DNA of 64,000 bases from Azospirillum lipoferum (GCF_024170005.1 NZ_JALJXJ010000003.1:124001-188000); one strand, 5' to 3'; positions 53,491 through 62,979 are shown, counted from the stretch's first letter. Notes: generated by a model not told the origin, from the letters alone. Made by a program: numbers and translations.

Positions 53491-55080
53491 CTATCCCACC
53501 ACCATCGCCGCCAGCGTCTCCAGCCGGTCGGCCTCGTGCGCCGGCTTGTCCCAGCGGATGCGGTGGATGCGGGGGAAGCGCATGGCGAGCCCGCTCTTGT
53601 GCCGGTTGGACGGGTGCACGCTGTCGAAGGCGACCTCCAGCACCAGCCCGGCCTCCACCTCGCGCACCGGGCCGTAGCGGCGGGTGGTGTGGTTGCGCAC
53701 CCAGCGGTCCAGCTCGATCAGCTCGGCGTCGGTGAAACCGGAATAGGCCTTGCCGACCGGCACCAGCTCCTCGCCGCGCCAGACGCCGAAGGTGTAGTCG
53801 GAATAATAGCTCGACCGCTTCCCGTGGCCGCGCTGGGCGTACATCATCACGGTGTCGAGCGTCAGCGCCCCGCGCTTCCACTTGAACCACGGTCCCTTCG
53901 GCCGCCCGGCCAGATAGGCGCTGTCGCGCCGCTTCAGCATCAGCCCCTCGATGCCGTTCTCCCGCGCGCCCTCGCGCAGCGCCACCAGTTCGTCCCACCG
54001 GTCGAAGGGCACCAGCGGCGACAGATCCATCCGCCGCGGCTGCACCGCCCCGTACCAACGCTCCAGCCGGGCGCGCCGCTCGACGAAGGACAGGCCGCGC
54101 AGATCCTCGTCACCGTCGAACAGGATGTCGTAGAGCCGCACCCAGGCCGGCCCGTCGCGCAGCATCTGCGCCGTCACCGTCTTGCGGTTGAGCCGCTGCT
54201 GCAAATCGTTGAAGGGTGCCACCACCCCGTCACGCGCCACCAGCAGCTCGCCGTCCAGCACCGCGTCGAAACTCATATGGTCGACGATATCTGGAAACGC
54301 CCCCGACACGTCGTCGCCGGTGCGGCTGTAGAGCCGCCGCTCGCCGCCGCGCGCCACCAGCTGCACGCGGATGCCGTCCCATTTCCATTCCGCGGCATAG
54401 GCGGCGGGGTCGAGTGCCGCGCGGTCCTCCTCCTCCAGCGGGTGGGACAGCATCATCGGGCGGAAACCGGCGCCGGAGCCGCTGGCCGGGCGCTCCACCC
54501 GCCCTTCCAGCCAGGCGAACAGCTCCGGGTAAGGCGCGGTCAGCCCGTGCCAGACCTCCTCGACGTCATCGACACTCACCTCCGGCCGCGCCGCCCTGCC
54601 CCACTCCGCCAGCGCCGTCTTGGCGAGCCGGGCCGACACGCCGATGCGCAACGCCCCGGTGATCAGTTTCAGCAGAGCGAAGCGCCCCGACGAGTCGAGC
54701 GTGTCGAGCCAGCCCTCCACCAGCCCCATCACCTGTCCGCGCTTTGCGGCCTGCAAGCCCTCCACCACCTCGTTCAGGCTGGGCGGCAGGCTGTTCGCGC
54801 GTTCAGGTCGCTCGGGCCAGATCAGCGCCACCGTCTCCGCCAGATCGCCGACATAATCGTAGGACAGCGCCAGCAGGTCCGGATCGACCCGCGTCGCCGC
54901 CAGTTCGCGGATGGCGGCCGGCTTGGCTTCGCGGAAGGTCAAGGCACCGGTCAGCGCCGCCAGCGCCCAGCCGCGGTCGGGATCCGGCGTGGTGGCGAAA
55001 TGCTCGACCAGCAACCGGATCTTGCCGTTGCGCGACGGCATGAAGACCAGCGCGTCGATCAGCGCAGCAAAGCGGTTCAC
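53491..55080 (-). CDS. ATP-dependent DNA ligase
   Basis: The 529 residues have an N-terminal helical DNA-binding domain, then the nucleotidyltransferase core with adenylated Lys233 in EWKWDGIR. It continues with LDGELLVA, EGLMLKRRDSAYLAGRPKGPWFKWKR (motifs IV-V), and an OB domain. It matches the bacterial ligases encoded with a metallo-beta-lactamase exonuclease rather than NAD-dependent LigA or Ku-dependent LigD. GTG at 55080 overlaps the exonuclease stop and follows GGAGGAGAGG. The pair presumably acts in repair of DNA ends or flaps. Confidence 0.92.
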   Translation of the reverse strand: MNRFAALIDALVFMPSRNGKIRLLVEHFATTPDPDRGWALAALTGALTFREAKPAAIRELAATRVDPDLLALSYDYVGDLAETVALIWPERPERANSLPPSLNEVVEGLQAAKRGQVMGLVEGWLDTLDSSGRFALLKLITGALRIGVSARLAKTALAEWGRAARPEVSVDDVEEVWHGLTAPYPELFAWLEGRVERPASGSGAGFRPMMLSHPLEEEDRAALDPAAYAAEWKWDGIRVQLVARGGERRLYSRTGDDVSGAFPDIVDHMSFDAVLDGELLVARDGVVAPFNDLQQRLNRKTVTAQMLRDGPAWVRLYDILFDGDEDLRGLSFVERRARLERWYGAVQPRRMDLSPLVPFDRWDELVALREGARENGIEGLMLKRRDSAYLAGRPKGPWFKWKRGALTLDTVMMYAQRGHGKRSSYYSDYTFGVWRGEELVPVGKAYSGFTDAELIELDRWVRNHTTRRYGPVREVEAGLVLEVAFDSVHPSNRHKSGLAMRFPRIHRIRWDKPAHEADRLETLAAMVVG

Positions 55081-56153
55081 GACGCCTCTCCTCCCGCAGC
55101 CCCACCCGTCACCCCTTCCGAATCCTCGTCCTCGAAACCGATCAGCGCCAGGGCGCGGGCGCGGATGCCGCGGCTGGTGGCGTAATGGACCAGCGCCTCC
55201 TCCCGGCCATGGGTCACCCAGACCTCCGGCGCGCCGACATCCTCCAGCGTTTGGCACAGCTCGTCCCAGTCGGCATGGTCGGAGATGACCAGCGGCAGTT
55301 CCACCCCGCGCTGGCGGGCACGCTGGCGCACCCGCATCCAGCCCGACGCCATCGCCACCACCGGATCGGCCAGCCGCCGCGCCCAGCGGTCGGCCACCGC
55401 CGCCGGCGGGGCGAGCACCAGCGCCCCCTTCAGATCCTCCTTCGCCGCCACCGTCGCCGGCCGCAGTTCCCCCAACTCGACCCCCAGACTGCCGTAGAGC
55501 CGGCACAACGGCTCCAGCGCGCCATGCAGCCAGATCGGGCGGTCATAGCCCGCCGCCCGCAGCAACGTGATCAGCCGCTGGCATTTGCCGAGCGCATAGA
55601 CGCCGACGACATGGCTGCGCTCCGGAAACAGTGCCATCGAATGCAGCAACTTCTGCACCTCGCCCAGATCGGGCGGGTGGCGGAACACCGGCAGGCCGAA
55701 GGTCGCCTCGGTCACGAAGACATCGCAGGGCACCGGCTCGAACGGCGCACAGGTGCGATCCAGGCGGCGCTTGTAGTCGCCCGACACCACGACGCGCGAC
55801 CCGGCATGCTCCATCACCACCTGGGCGCTGCCCAGCACATGGCCGGCCGGCACCAGCCGCACCGCCACGTCGCCGATGCGCAGGCTCTCGTCATACTCCA
55901 GCGCCTGCAGGCTTCCCCCCACCCCCTCGCCCATCCGCTGGCGCATGATGGCGAGCGTGCCCGGCGTCGCCAGCACATGGCGGTTGCCCGGCCTTGCATG
56001 GTCGGAATGGCCGTGGGTGACGACCGCGCGCTCCACCGGGCGCACCGGGTCGATGTAGAAGCCCCCCGGCTCGACATACAGGCCCTCGGGCAGGACCTTG
56101 ATCCATTTGTCGGGATGGGGACGATCAGGATTGGATTGGTGTGCAGCGGACAT
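55077..56153 (-). CDS. Ligase-associated DNA exonuclease (metallo-beta-lactamase fold)
   Basis: The 358 residues carry the metallo-beta-lactamase metal motif HGHSDH (47-52), then VPAGHVLGSAQVVME and VVSGDYKRRLD. The beta-CASP-like part includes VVGVYALGKCQRLITLL and VISDHADWDELCQTL. This is the family found with an ATP-dependent ligase, an Lhr-type helicase and a phosphoesterase in repair cassettes. Here it overlaps the ligase gene by 4 nt (GTGA), but the helicase and phosphoesterase are missing. It diverges from psuG across 39 nt. Confidence 0.9.
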   Translation of the reverse strand: MSAAHQSNPDRPHPDKWIKVLPEGLYVEPGGFYIDPVRPVERAVVTHGHSDHARPGNRHVLATPGTLAIMRQRMGEGVGGSLQALEYDESLRIGDVAVRLVPAGHVLGSAQVVMEHAGSRVVVSGDYKRRLDRTCAPFEPVPCDVFVTEATFGLPVFRHPPDLGEVQKLLHSMALFPERSHVVGVYALGKCQRLITLLRAAGYDRPIWLHGALEPLCRLYGSLGVELGELRPATVAAKEDLKGALVLAPPAAVADRWARRLADPVVAMASGWMRVRQRARQRGVELPLVISDHADWDELCQTLEDVGAPEVWVTHGREEALVHYATSRGIRARALALIGFEDEDSEGVTGGAAGGEAS

Positions 56154-56165
56154 GCGTCCTAATAT
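56136..56165 (+). promoter_or_regulatory. Predicted promoter of psuG
   Basis: TTGGTG (56136-56141) and TAATAT (56160-56165) are separated by 18 bp. Transcription would start near 56172, about 20 nt before the psuG ATG. Confidence 0.45.
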
Positions 56166-56192
56166 AGGGCGTTCCAAGCGGAGACCCAGCGC

Positions 56193-57107
56193 ATGCACCC
56201 GATCCTGCTGCCCACCCCCGAGATCGCCGATGCGCTCGCCACGAGGCGCCCGGTGGTGGCGCTGGAATCGACCGTGATCTCCCACGGCATGCCCTATCCG
56301 CAGAATCTGGAGACCGCCCGCGCATTGGAGGCGGAGGTGCGGGCCGCGGGCGCCCTCCCCGCCACCATCGCGGTGATGGACGGCCGCATCCGCATCGGGC
56401 TGGACGACGAGGCGCTGGAGCGGCTGGCCACCGCCGGCGCATCCGCGCGCAAGCTGAGCCGCCGCGACCTGCCCGTCGCCATCGCCACCGGTGCCCTGGG
56501 CGCCACCACGGTGGCGGCGACGATGATCGGGGCGCGGCTGGCCGGAATATCCGTCTTCGCCACCGGTGGCATCGGCGGCGTCCATCGCGGGGCGGAGATC
56601 AGCTTCGACATCTCCGCCGACCTCGACGAACTGGCCCGCACGTCCGTCTGCGTGGTCTGTGCCGGGGCCAAGTCGATTCTCGACCTGCCCAAGACGCTGG
56701 AGGTGCTGGAAACCCGCGGCGTGCCGGTCCTGGGCTTCGGCACGGACGAATTTCCCGCCTTCTACAGCCGCCGCAGCGGCCTGCCCGTCGATCATCGCTG
56801 TGACAACGTAACGGAAGTGGCGGATATCCTGCGGGCGAAATGGCAGCTTGGCTTGGAAGGCGGCGTGCTGCTCGCCAACCCGATCCCGGCTGCCGACGAA
56901 CTCGACGCCGACGCGATGGAAGCAGCGGTCAACCAGGCGCTGGCCGACGCGGAAGCCAACAATATCAAGGGGAAGGACATCACCCCCCACCTGCTGGCGG
57001 CGCTGGAGCGCATCACCGGCGGGCGCAGCCTGACCGCCAACATCGCGCTGATCCGCAACAACGCGCGGGTTGCGGCCGGGGTTGCCGCCGCCCTTGCCAC
57101 CCCCTAA
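56193..57107 (+). CDS. psuG: Pseudouridine-5'-phosphate glycosidase
   Basis: This enzyme splits pseudouridine 5'-phosphate into uracil and ribose 5-phosphate. The 304 residues show VVALESTVISHGMPYPQNLETA, AIATGALGATTVAATMIGARLAGI, FATGGIGGVHRGAE, VVCAGAKSILDLPKTLEVLET, and GKDITPHLLAALERITGGRSLTANIAL, all PsuG hallmarks. No pseudouridine kinase gene follows, so the kinase step must be encoded elsewhere. It shares a 39-nt divergent promoter region with the exonuclease gene. Confidence 0.95.
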   Translation: MHPILLPTPEIADALATRRPVVALESTVISHGMPYPQNLETARALEAEVRAAGALPATIAVMDGRIRIGLDDEALERLATAGASARKLSRRDLPVAIATGALGATTVAATMIGARLAGISVFATGGIGGVHRGAEISFDISADLDELARTSVCVVCAGAKSILDLPKTLEVLETRGVPVLGFGTDEFPAFYSRRSGLPVDHRCDNVTEVADILRAKWQLGLEGGVLLANPIPAADELDADAMEAAVNQALADAEANNIKGKDITPHLLAALERITGGRSLTANIALIRNNARVAAGVAAALATP

Positions 57108-57222
57108 AACCGAACGGATAGGACTAATCCTGCGGTGGTAAGGCTTTAGCCCCGGTACCGGCTTAAGACCCCGTTAACCGCCTGCGCGCAAATCTGTCGT
57201 CATCGAACGAGCGGAGGCTTCA

Positions 57223-57639
57223 ATGCGCGCACCCAGCAGCACCTCGACCCTGGTTTCCCGGATGATCGCGATGGCCGGCCAAGGCGACGAGGCGCCGGGT
57301 ATGGCGGAGATGAAGGAGCCCGCCCACGTCAAGCGCATCGTCTGGGCCTCCCAGGCGGCCAAGCTGCGCGTGTCGCTGTCATCCCGCTCCATCCACGAGA
57401 TCGAAGCCGCCGTCACCGCCGACCTGGACAGCATGGAATTGCCGGAAGTGTTCTTCACCTCGGTCGAGGTTGGCGGCCATGTCGTGACCTGCGACCTGGA
57501 CGCCTCCGGCACCGCCTCCATCTTCGGCCTGATCGAGGCCCATGAATATGACGATCTGGTGGAAGAGGCCGGCGACGACGCCCTGTTCGGCGTCGATTGG
57601 GACGGCGTCTACATCACCCCGGCCCGCACGCGGCACTGA
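57223..57639 (+). CDS. Hypothetical protein
   Basis: This 138-residue soluble, acidic protein has a coherent alternating pattern (VKRIVWASQAAKLRVSLSSRSIHEIEAAVTADL, VEVGGHVVTCDLDASG, GLIEAHEYDDLVEEAGDDALFGVDWDGVYITPA). I recognise no family. It is a single-gene unit with its own strong terminator. Confidence 0.65.
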   Translation: MRAPSSTSTLVSRMIAMAGQGDEAPGMAEMKEPAHVKRIVWASQAAKLRVSLSSRSIHEIEAAVTADLDSMELPEVFFTSVEVGGHVVTCDLDASGTASIFGLIEAHEYDDLVEEAGDDALFGVDWDGVYITPARTRH

Positions 57640-57674
57640 GCCCGGCCCCTCCGGCCCGACAAGCCCCGCCTCCG

Positions 57675-57707
57675 AAAACGCCCCGCAGCCCGCCTGCGGG
57701 GCGTTTT
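57675..57707 (+). terminator. Intrinsic terminator after the 57223 gene
   Basis: AAAACGCCCCGCAG (57675-57688) and CTGCGGGGCGTTTT (57694-57707) form a perfect 14-bp stem with a CCCGC loop. Confidence 0.92.
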
Positions 57708-57862
57708 GCGTTGCCCGCCGGACTCGAGAATCCCGCCCGGAATGGCCATGCGGATTGCATGCATCCCATGCATTCTGGTTCGCCGCTCCGACTCTGAGAC
57801 GCAATTTGCGATGGCGGAAGCAGCCGGTCAGGGTTGCCCCCGCATATCCCACCCCTCCGCTT

Positions 57863-57871
57863 TGGTATACT
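57863..57871 (+). promoter_or_regulatory. Extended -10 promoter element before the Cache-GGDEF gene
   Basis: TGG-TATACT (57863-57871) is an extended -10 element (TGN-TATAAT type). It lies about 50 nt before the ATG, with no clear -35 element. Confidence 0.35.
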
Positions 57872-57923
57872 ACTTGCGTAAGACAAACGGCCTCTCCCGT
57901 CTCGCTGTTGCAGCGGAGTTTCC

Positions 57924-59441
57924 ATGTCCCGACACCTGAGCGCCCTGCTTGCCGCCGGACTGGCTCTCGCCGTCGTCATCGTCATGACGGTTCACATCGT
58001 CTGGCAGGACCGGAAAAATACCGCTGCACGGATGGAGGCGCTCGCCGCTGATATGGCCAAGGTCGTCGAGGACCATGTCCTGCACACCACGAAAGGTGCC
58101 GACATCGCCTTGCGTCAGGCGATCTCCCTGGTCGACGACGCCGGCAGCCTGGAAGCCGTGCGGAACACGGTCCATTGGCGCCGGTTGCGCGATGCTCTCG
58201 CAAATCTGGACGGTGGGGACACCCTATGGCTGTTCGATGCCAAGGGCAACGCGATCGTCGGCACCGGCCGGCAGATGGACCGGCCGCTCAACATCGCGGA
58301 CCGCCGGCATTTTCAGATGGTGATGCAGGGGGCGGACTTCGTGATCAGCCCGGCCTTGCGCAGCCGTATGGACAACCGCATCCTCTTCACCATCTCACGG
58401 CCGATCCGCGACTGGACCGGCGACATCATCGGCATCGCCAGCACCGGCATGAAAACCGAATGGCTGGTCAACTTCTACGCCTTGATGTCGTTCGGGCTGG
58501 ACACGACGGTCACGGTCTTCCGTACCGACGGTGAGATCGTCGCCCGCAGTCCGGATTTGGCCAGCCACCTCGGCAAGAACAACCGGAACGGACGGCTCTT
58601 CCAGGAACAGCTCCCGCGCTCGCCGGTCGGTGTCTACTGGTCACGGTCCGTATTGGACGGCAAGGAGCGGCTTGCCGCCTACCGGCTGATCCCGGATCTG
58701 AATCTTGTCGTTTACACCGGAATCGAAGGAACGTCGGCCTTCGCCGCGTGGCGGACCCGATCGCTCTGGTTCATGGCCGAAGTGGCGCTGGCCACGATCC
58801 TCGTCCTGCTCGTGCTTCTGTGGGGCGTCCGCATGATCCGCCGGGAGCACCACGTCCAGATGCGCGTGCTCGAAGCGGAAAGTGCCGCGCGGCAACTGGA
58901 TGCCGAACTCCATCAGGCCCGGCGCGATCCCCTGACCGGATTGCCGGCCCGTGGACTGTTCCTCGAACTGGCGGAAGGGATGCACCGGAACGCCGGGAAA
59001 AAGGGATTGGTCCTCGCCTTTCTCTACATCGACCTGGACGGCTTCAAGGCGGTGAACGACCGGCACGGCCATCATCAGGGGGATCGTGTTCTGACGATGG
59101 TCGCCGAGATCATGCGCCAGATGATCCGCGACGGCGATCTGCTTGGCCGGCTCGGCGGCGATGAGTTCGTCATCTGCCTGTCCGGGCATGTTCCCGATAT
59201 CAAGACGGTCGCCACCAGCGTCGCCTCCCGCATCATCAATCAGGTTCGCGATCTCAACGTGGGCGTCGGATGCAGCATTGGAATCGCGCTGTCCGCGGGC
59301 GAATGCGGCGACCTGTCCGGTTCCCTGCGTCAGGCGGACACCGCGATGTATCGCGCCAAACAGTCGGGAAAGGGATCCTGGTCCATTCACGAACCGGTGC
59401 AGGAGCCCTGCCTCTCCCGCGATAGCAAGATCGTCGCCTGA
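57924..59441 (+). CDS. Membrane diguanylate cyclase with Cache-type sensor
   Basis: The 505 residues have an N-terminal membrane segment (ALLAAGLALAVVIVMTVHIVW), a ~250-residue periplasmic dCache-like domain (TLWLFDAKGNAIVGTGRQ, NIADRRHFQMVMQG, FTISRPIRDWTGDIIGIASTGM), and a second membrane segment (WFMAEVALATILVLLVLLWGV). The GGDEF domain has an intact LGRLGGDEF and, five residues earlier, the I-site RDGD. It should make c-di-GMP in response to a small extracellular ligand. It converges on a GGDEF-EAL gene 69 nt away. Confidence 0.9.
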   Translation: MSRHLSALLAAGLALAVVIVMTVHIVWQDRKNTAARMEALAADMAKVVEDHVLHTTKGADIALRQAISLVDDAGSLEAVRNTVHWRRLRDALANLDGGDTLWLFDAKGNAIVGTGRQMDRPLNIADRRHFQMVMQGADFVISPALRSRMDNRILFTISRPIRDWTGDIIGIASTGMKTEWLVNFYALMSFGLDTTVTVFRTDGEIVARSPDLASHLGKNNRNGRLFQEQLPRSPVGVYWSRSVLDGKERLAAYRLIPDLNLVVYTGIEGTSAFAAWRTRSLWFMAEVALATILVLLVLLWGVRMIRREHHVQMRVLEAESAARQLDAELHQARRDPLTGLPARGLFLELAEGMHRNAGKKGLVLAFLYIDLDGFKAVNDRHGHHQGDRVLTMVAEIMRQMIRDGDLLGRLGGDEFVICLSGHVPDIKTVATSVASRIINQVRDLNVGVGCSIGIALSAGECGDLSGSLRQADTAMYRAKQSGKGSWSIHEPVQEPCLSRDSKIVA

Positions 59442-59461
59442 TGCCGGGCGATGTCCCGGAG

Positions 59462-59521
59462 CCGATCAGACCGCTTCCGATCAGGCCGCTTCCGATCAGG
59501 CCGCCTTCGATCAAACCGGCT
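59462..59521. repeat. Four tandem 15-bp repeats between the two c-di-GMP genes
   Basis: The units are CCGATCAGACCGCTT (59462), CCGATCAGGCCGCTT (59477), CCGATCAGGCCGCCT (59492) and TCGATCAAACCGGCT (59507). The last unit overlaps the final codons of the GGDEF-EAL gene. The number of copies may vary between strains. Confidence 0.85.
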
Positions 59522-62500
59522 CGCGAGTGCCTGATGGCCGTGTCGCTGCGGCGGTGGGCATGCCGACCACCACGTCGTGGCGGATGACCGGCAGGCCGGG
59601 GCGCCGTTCCTCCCAGGCCGTCAGGAAGGCGTCGATGCGGTCGGCCGGCAGCGGGCGGCTGACGAAGTAACCCTGGATCAGGTCGCAGCCCATCAGCGAC
59701 AGCGCCTCCCATTGGGCCGCCTCCTCCACCCCTTCCGCCACCACGCTGCGGCTCAGGTCATGGGCGATGCGCGAGATGGACGACACCATGCTGCGCGCGT
59801 CGGGACGGCGGTGGACGTCGTCGATGAAGGCCTTGTCCAGCTTCAGCGTGTTGATCGGCAGCGTCCGCAGATAGGTCAGCGACGAATAGCCGGTGCCGAA
59901 ATCGTCCAGCGCGATGTGGATGCCGGCCTGCCGCAGCGCGTTCAGCTTGCCGATGGCGGCGTCGAGCGAGCCGATCATCTGCGACTCGGTGATCTCCAGC
60001 TCCAGCCGGTGCGGCGGCAGGCCGGTGCGGGACAGGATCTCCAGGACCCGCGGCACGAAGTCATGCTGGGCCAACTGGACCGCCGACATGTTGACGCTCA
60101 TCGTCACGCCGCCCGCCCCGCGGCAGGCCAGCCCGACCGCCTCGATGCAGGCGGTCTCCAGCACCCACAGGCCGAGCGGGACGATCAGGCCCGAATCCTC
60201 GCAGACCGGAATGAAGCGGTCGGGCGATACCGGCCCCAGTTCCGAATCGGTCCAGCGGATCAGCGCCTCGAAGCCGCGGACCCGGCCGTCGGATGTGGCG
60301 ACCTGCGGCTGGTAATGCAGGGTGAAGGCCTGACGGTCGAAGGCCAGCCGGGCACGGCTGAGCAGCCGCATGCGCTCCACCACATTGCGGTTCATGTCGG
60401 CGGTGAAGGTGCAGATACGCCCGCGCCCGCTCTCCTTGGCCCGGTACATGGCGGTATCGGCATTCTGCAGCAGATCGTCGAAACAGCGGCCATCCCAGGG
60501 ATAGCGCGCGATGCCGACGCTGCAGGAGACGAAGAAATGCTGCCCCTCGACCGGGAAGGGGATGGCCAGCGCCTGCTCCAGCCGCCGCGCCGCGTCCGCC
60601 GGGTCGCCGGCCTCTCCACTGTCGACCACCACCACGAACTCGTCGCCGCCCAGACGCGCGATGAACAGCCCGTCACCGACGGCCTTCCGGATGCGCTGGC
60701 CCAGCAGCTTCAGCAGCTCGTCGCCCGCCTTGTGGCCGAATCCGTCGTTGATGAACTTGAAATTGTCCATGTCGAGGAACAGCAACGCCAGCGCCCCGGC
60801 ATTCCCCGACGCCTTTTTACCGGCGATCAGCCGGTCGACATGCTGTTCCAGGGCCAGCCGGTTGGGCAGGTCGGTCAGGGAATCGAAATGGGCCAGATGG
60901 TCCAGCCATGCCTGCTGCTGCTTCTGCGTGGTGATGTCGGTGTAGGAGCCGGCCATGATCGTCGGCTGTCCCCGCCCCTGCCCCTCACCATCGAACAGGG
61001 CCTTGCCGGTGGCGTACAGCCACAGGTAACTGCCGTCGCGGTGGCGGACGCGGTATTCCACCCGATATTCCGGCAGTTCGCCGGACAGGTGGCGCTGCAA
61101 CGCTTCCTCCGCCTGCGGACGGTCTTCAGGATGGATGCGGTCGAACCAGGCCGCCCGCGTCCCGATGCTGAGGGCTTCCACGCCCAGCAACTCCTCGACG
61201 CGGCCTGACAGGACGCGGCTGTCGTTGACGATGTCCCAGGTCCAGATGATGTCGCGCGATGCCTCCGCCACCAGCCGCATCCGGCTTTCCCGCACGCGCA
61301 GGGCTTCCTTGCTGGCGGTCAGCTCCTCGATCTTGGCCTCCAGCTCCCGGCGCGACTCGCTGAGCGCCTCGTTGCTCAGATGCAGCGCCGCCTCGGCGAT
61401 CCGCCGTTCGCGCAGCGCGAAGGACAGAACCAGAACCATGCCGAACAGCAGCAGCAGCACGGCGCCGACCGTCACCACCAGCCAGCGGTAGGTCTCTATG
61501 AAGGAAAAGGGCTTGTTGATCAGCCGGTCGAGCGGCACCAGCCGCGTGGTGTCGAGCCCGTAGCGCTCCATCTGCCGGTAGTCGGCGGCACGGATGACCG
61601 ACTGCCGCCGCTCCGCCGACAGGCCGGAGATCGGCATGCCGTTCACCAGGGCCGCCGCCAGCACGCCGACCGCACGGCCATGCTCCTGCGCGCTCAGCAG
61701 GCTGCCGCCGACGATGCCGTGGCCCAGCAGATATTCCTGCAAGCCGTAGATCGGCACGCTGCTCTTTTCGCTCAACAGCTTCAGGAACTGTTCGGGCGGC
61801 AGGACCAGGCCTTCGCGATCGGTGGCATAGGTGCCCAGCAGCACCGCGCTGTCCGGCGGCAGGGCGGCCAGCCGCTCCTCCAGCCGGGCGAAGGGCAGCT
61901 CGGGCAGGAACTGCCGCTCCACCCCGGCAGGAAACCGGCCGGCGGCCACCACCGCCTCGATTTCGGCATCCAGCCCGACACCCGTCTCGGTGTGGTCGCG
62001 CAGGATGAACAGACGTTGCAGCCGCGGGTTGACGGCCATCGCCATGCGCACGGTGCCTTCGATGTCCTTGGTTTCGTCAACGCCGACGACGTTGACCTCG
62101 CCCTCGGTCAGCCGCCGCACCGTGATCGGCAGCACGCCGCCATGCACCAGCGGAACCGGACCATAGATCTCCCGCCGCAATTCCAGGGCGAAGGACAGCG
62201 CGGCGTCGTCGGTGGAGACGATGGTATCGACCGTGCCCTTCGGGTGACGGTAGGCGATCAGCCCCCGCAGGCGCTCTATCCCGCTGGGGTCGGGGAAACG
62301 CTTCCAATCCAGGTAATAGGGGATCACGAGCGCATTGGGCGCCCCCGATGCCAGCATGCCGGAGATGCCGGCCGCCTGCCGGTCGGTCCACTCATAGCCC
62401 TGATGGTAGGAGTGCAGGACCAGAACCGTCCTGTTCGGCGGTGTCGCCCGCCCGCCCGCCGGCACCGACAGGGTCGCCAGCAGAAACAGTCCCAACATCA

Positions 62501-62552
62501 GAACGCGGCTGCGCGTCCATATGGCGGACCAAGTGACGGATCGTCCGGTCAT
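59511..62552 (-). CDS. Periplasmic-sensor PAS-GGDEF-EAL protein
   Basis: The 1,013 residues begin with a signal anchor. A ~300-residue periplasmic region like ABC-type substrate-binding proteins follows (RTVLVLHSYHQGYEWTDRQAAGI, DTIVSTDDAAL), then a membrane segment (LVVTVGAVLLLLFGMVLVLSF), a coiled linker, a PAS domain (RDIIWTWDIVNDSRVLSGRVEELLG), GGDEF (LGGDEF intact, no I-site), and EAL (FEALIRW, EITES, LDDFGTGYSSL, LDKAFI, AEGVEE, QGYFVSRPL). All EAL catalytic residues look intact, so it can hydrolyse and perhaps also make c-di-GMP. Confidence 0.93.
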   Translation of the reverse strand: MTGRSVTWSAIWTRSRVLMLGLFLLATLSVPAGGRATPPNRTVLVLHSYHQGYEWTDRQAAGISGMLASGAPNALVIPYYLDWKRFPDPSGIERLRGLIAYRHPKGTVDTIVSTDDAALSFALELRREIYGPVPLVHGGVLPITVRRLTEGEVNVVGVDETKDIEGTVRMAMAVNPRLQRLFILRDHTETGVGLDAEIEAVVAAGRFPAGVERQFLPELPFARLEERLAALPPDSAVLLGTYATDREGLVLPPEQFLKLLSEKSSVPIYGLQEYLLGHGIVGGSLLSAQEHGRAVGVLAAALVNGMPISGLSAERRQSVIRAADYRQMERYGLDTTRLVPLDRLINKPFSFIETYRWLVVTVGAVLLLLFGMVLVLSFALRERRIAEAALHLSNEALSESRRELEAKIEELTASKEALRVRESRMRLVAEASRDIIWTWDIVNDSRVLSGRVEELLGVEALSIGTRAAWFDRIHPEDRPQAEEALQRHLSGELPEYRVEYRVRHRDGSYLWLYATGKALFDGEGQGRGQPTIMAGSYTDITTQKQQQAWLDHLAHFDSLTDLPNRLALEQHVDRLIAGKKASGNAGALALLFLDMDNFKFINDGFGHKAGDELLKLLGQRIRKAVGDGLFIARLGGDEFVVVVDSGEAGDPADAARRLEQALAIPFPVEGQHFFVSCSVGIARYPWDGRCFDDLLQNADTAMYRAKESGRGRICTFTADMNRNVVERMRLLSRARLAFDRQAFTLHYQPQVATSDGRVRGFEALIRWTDSELGPVSPDRFIPVCEDSGLIVPLGLWVLETACIEAVGLACRGAGGVTMSVNMSAVQLAQHDFVPRVLEILSRTGLPPHRLELEITESQMIGSLDAAIGKLNALRQAGIHIALDDFGTGYSSLTYLRTLPINTLKLDKAFIDDVHRRPDARSMVSSISRIAHDLSRSVVAEGVEEAAQWEALSLMGCDLIQGYFVSRPLPADRIDAFLTAWEERRPGLPVIRHDVVVGMPTAAATRPSGTREPV

Positions 62553-62979
62553 GGTGCACCCTTCGGTCGCTTACCCGGCCATACCCTTCATCGGCCGCCC
62601 CGGCAAAGCCGTGCGAAGCCTGAAGAAATCCGGCCATTCCCGAACAAAGGATAAGCAGCGCAGTCACTTCAGCGCCAGAGACTTCTGATAAGGATTCTCC
62701 CGGGAGTTATGGTTAATTTTCCATGGAAGATTGGAATTTTTCCAAATCATTCGCGGATGAGGCGTGATCGAATATTCAAATATCGGCACCTTTCTTTCTG
62801 CATCCCCATCCGCAGAAATGGATGGTTCGTCTCGCAGCCGCACACAAACCCCATCGCCTTGCTGCGGAACAGACGGCAGTGCGCGGCTGCAGTCCCGGTT
62901 GCACCTCGCCTTTTCCCCCTTGGATGCGGAGAGCTATCCGGCTACCGGCTGCCGGGGTAGGGCCGCAGGGTCACGCCCC
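62553..62979. other. Intergenic region upstream of the GGDEF-EAL gene
   Basis: This 427-nt stretch is AT-rich between about 62690 and 62830. It carries the small palindromes TTCCATGGAA (62719-62728) and TTGGAA-TTT-TTCCAA (62731-62745). It is the promoter region of the minus-strand GGDEF-EAL gene. No gene is supported here. Confidence 0.5.

Noticed and set aside
62709..62960. 83-codon plus-strand frame with GGGAG just before its ATG
   Set aside because: The spacing to the ATG is too short, the composition is unstructured, and it sits in the promoter region of the GGDEF-EAL gene.
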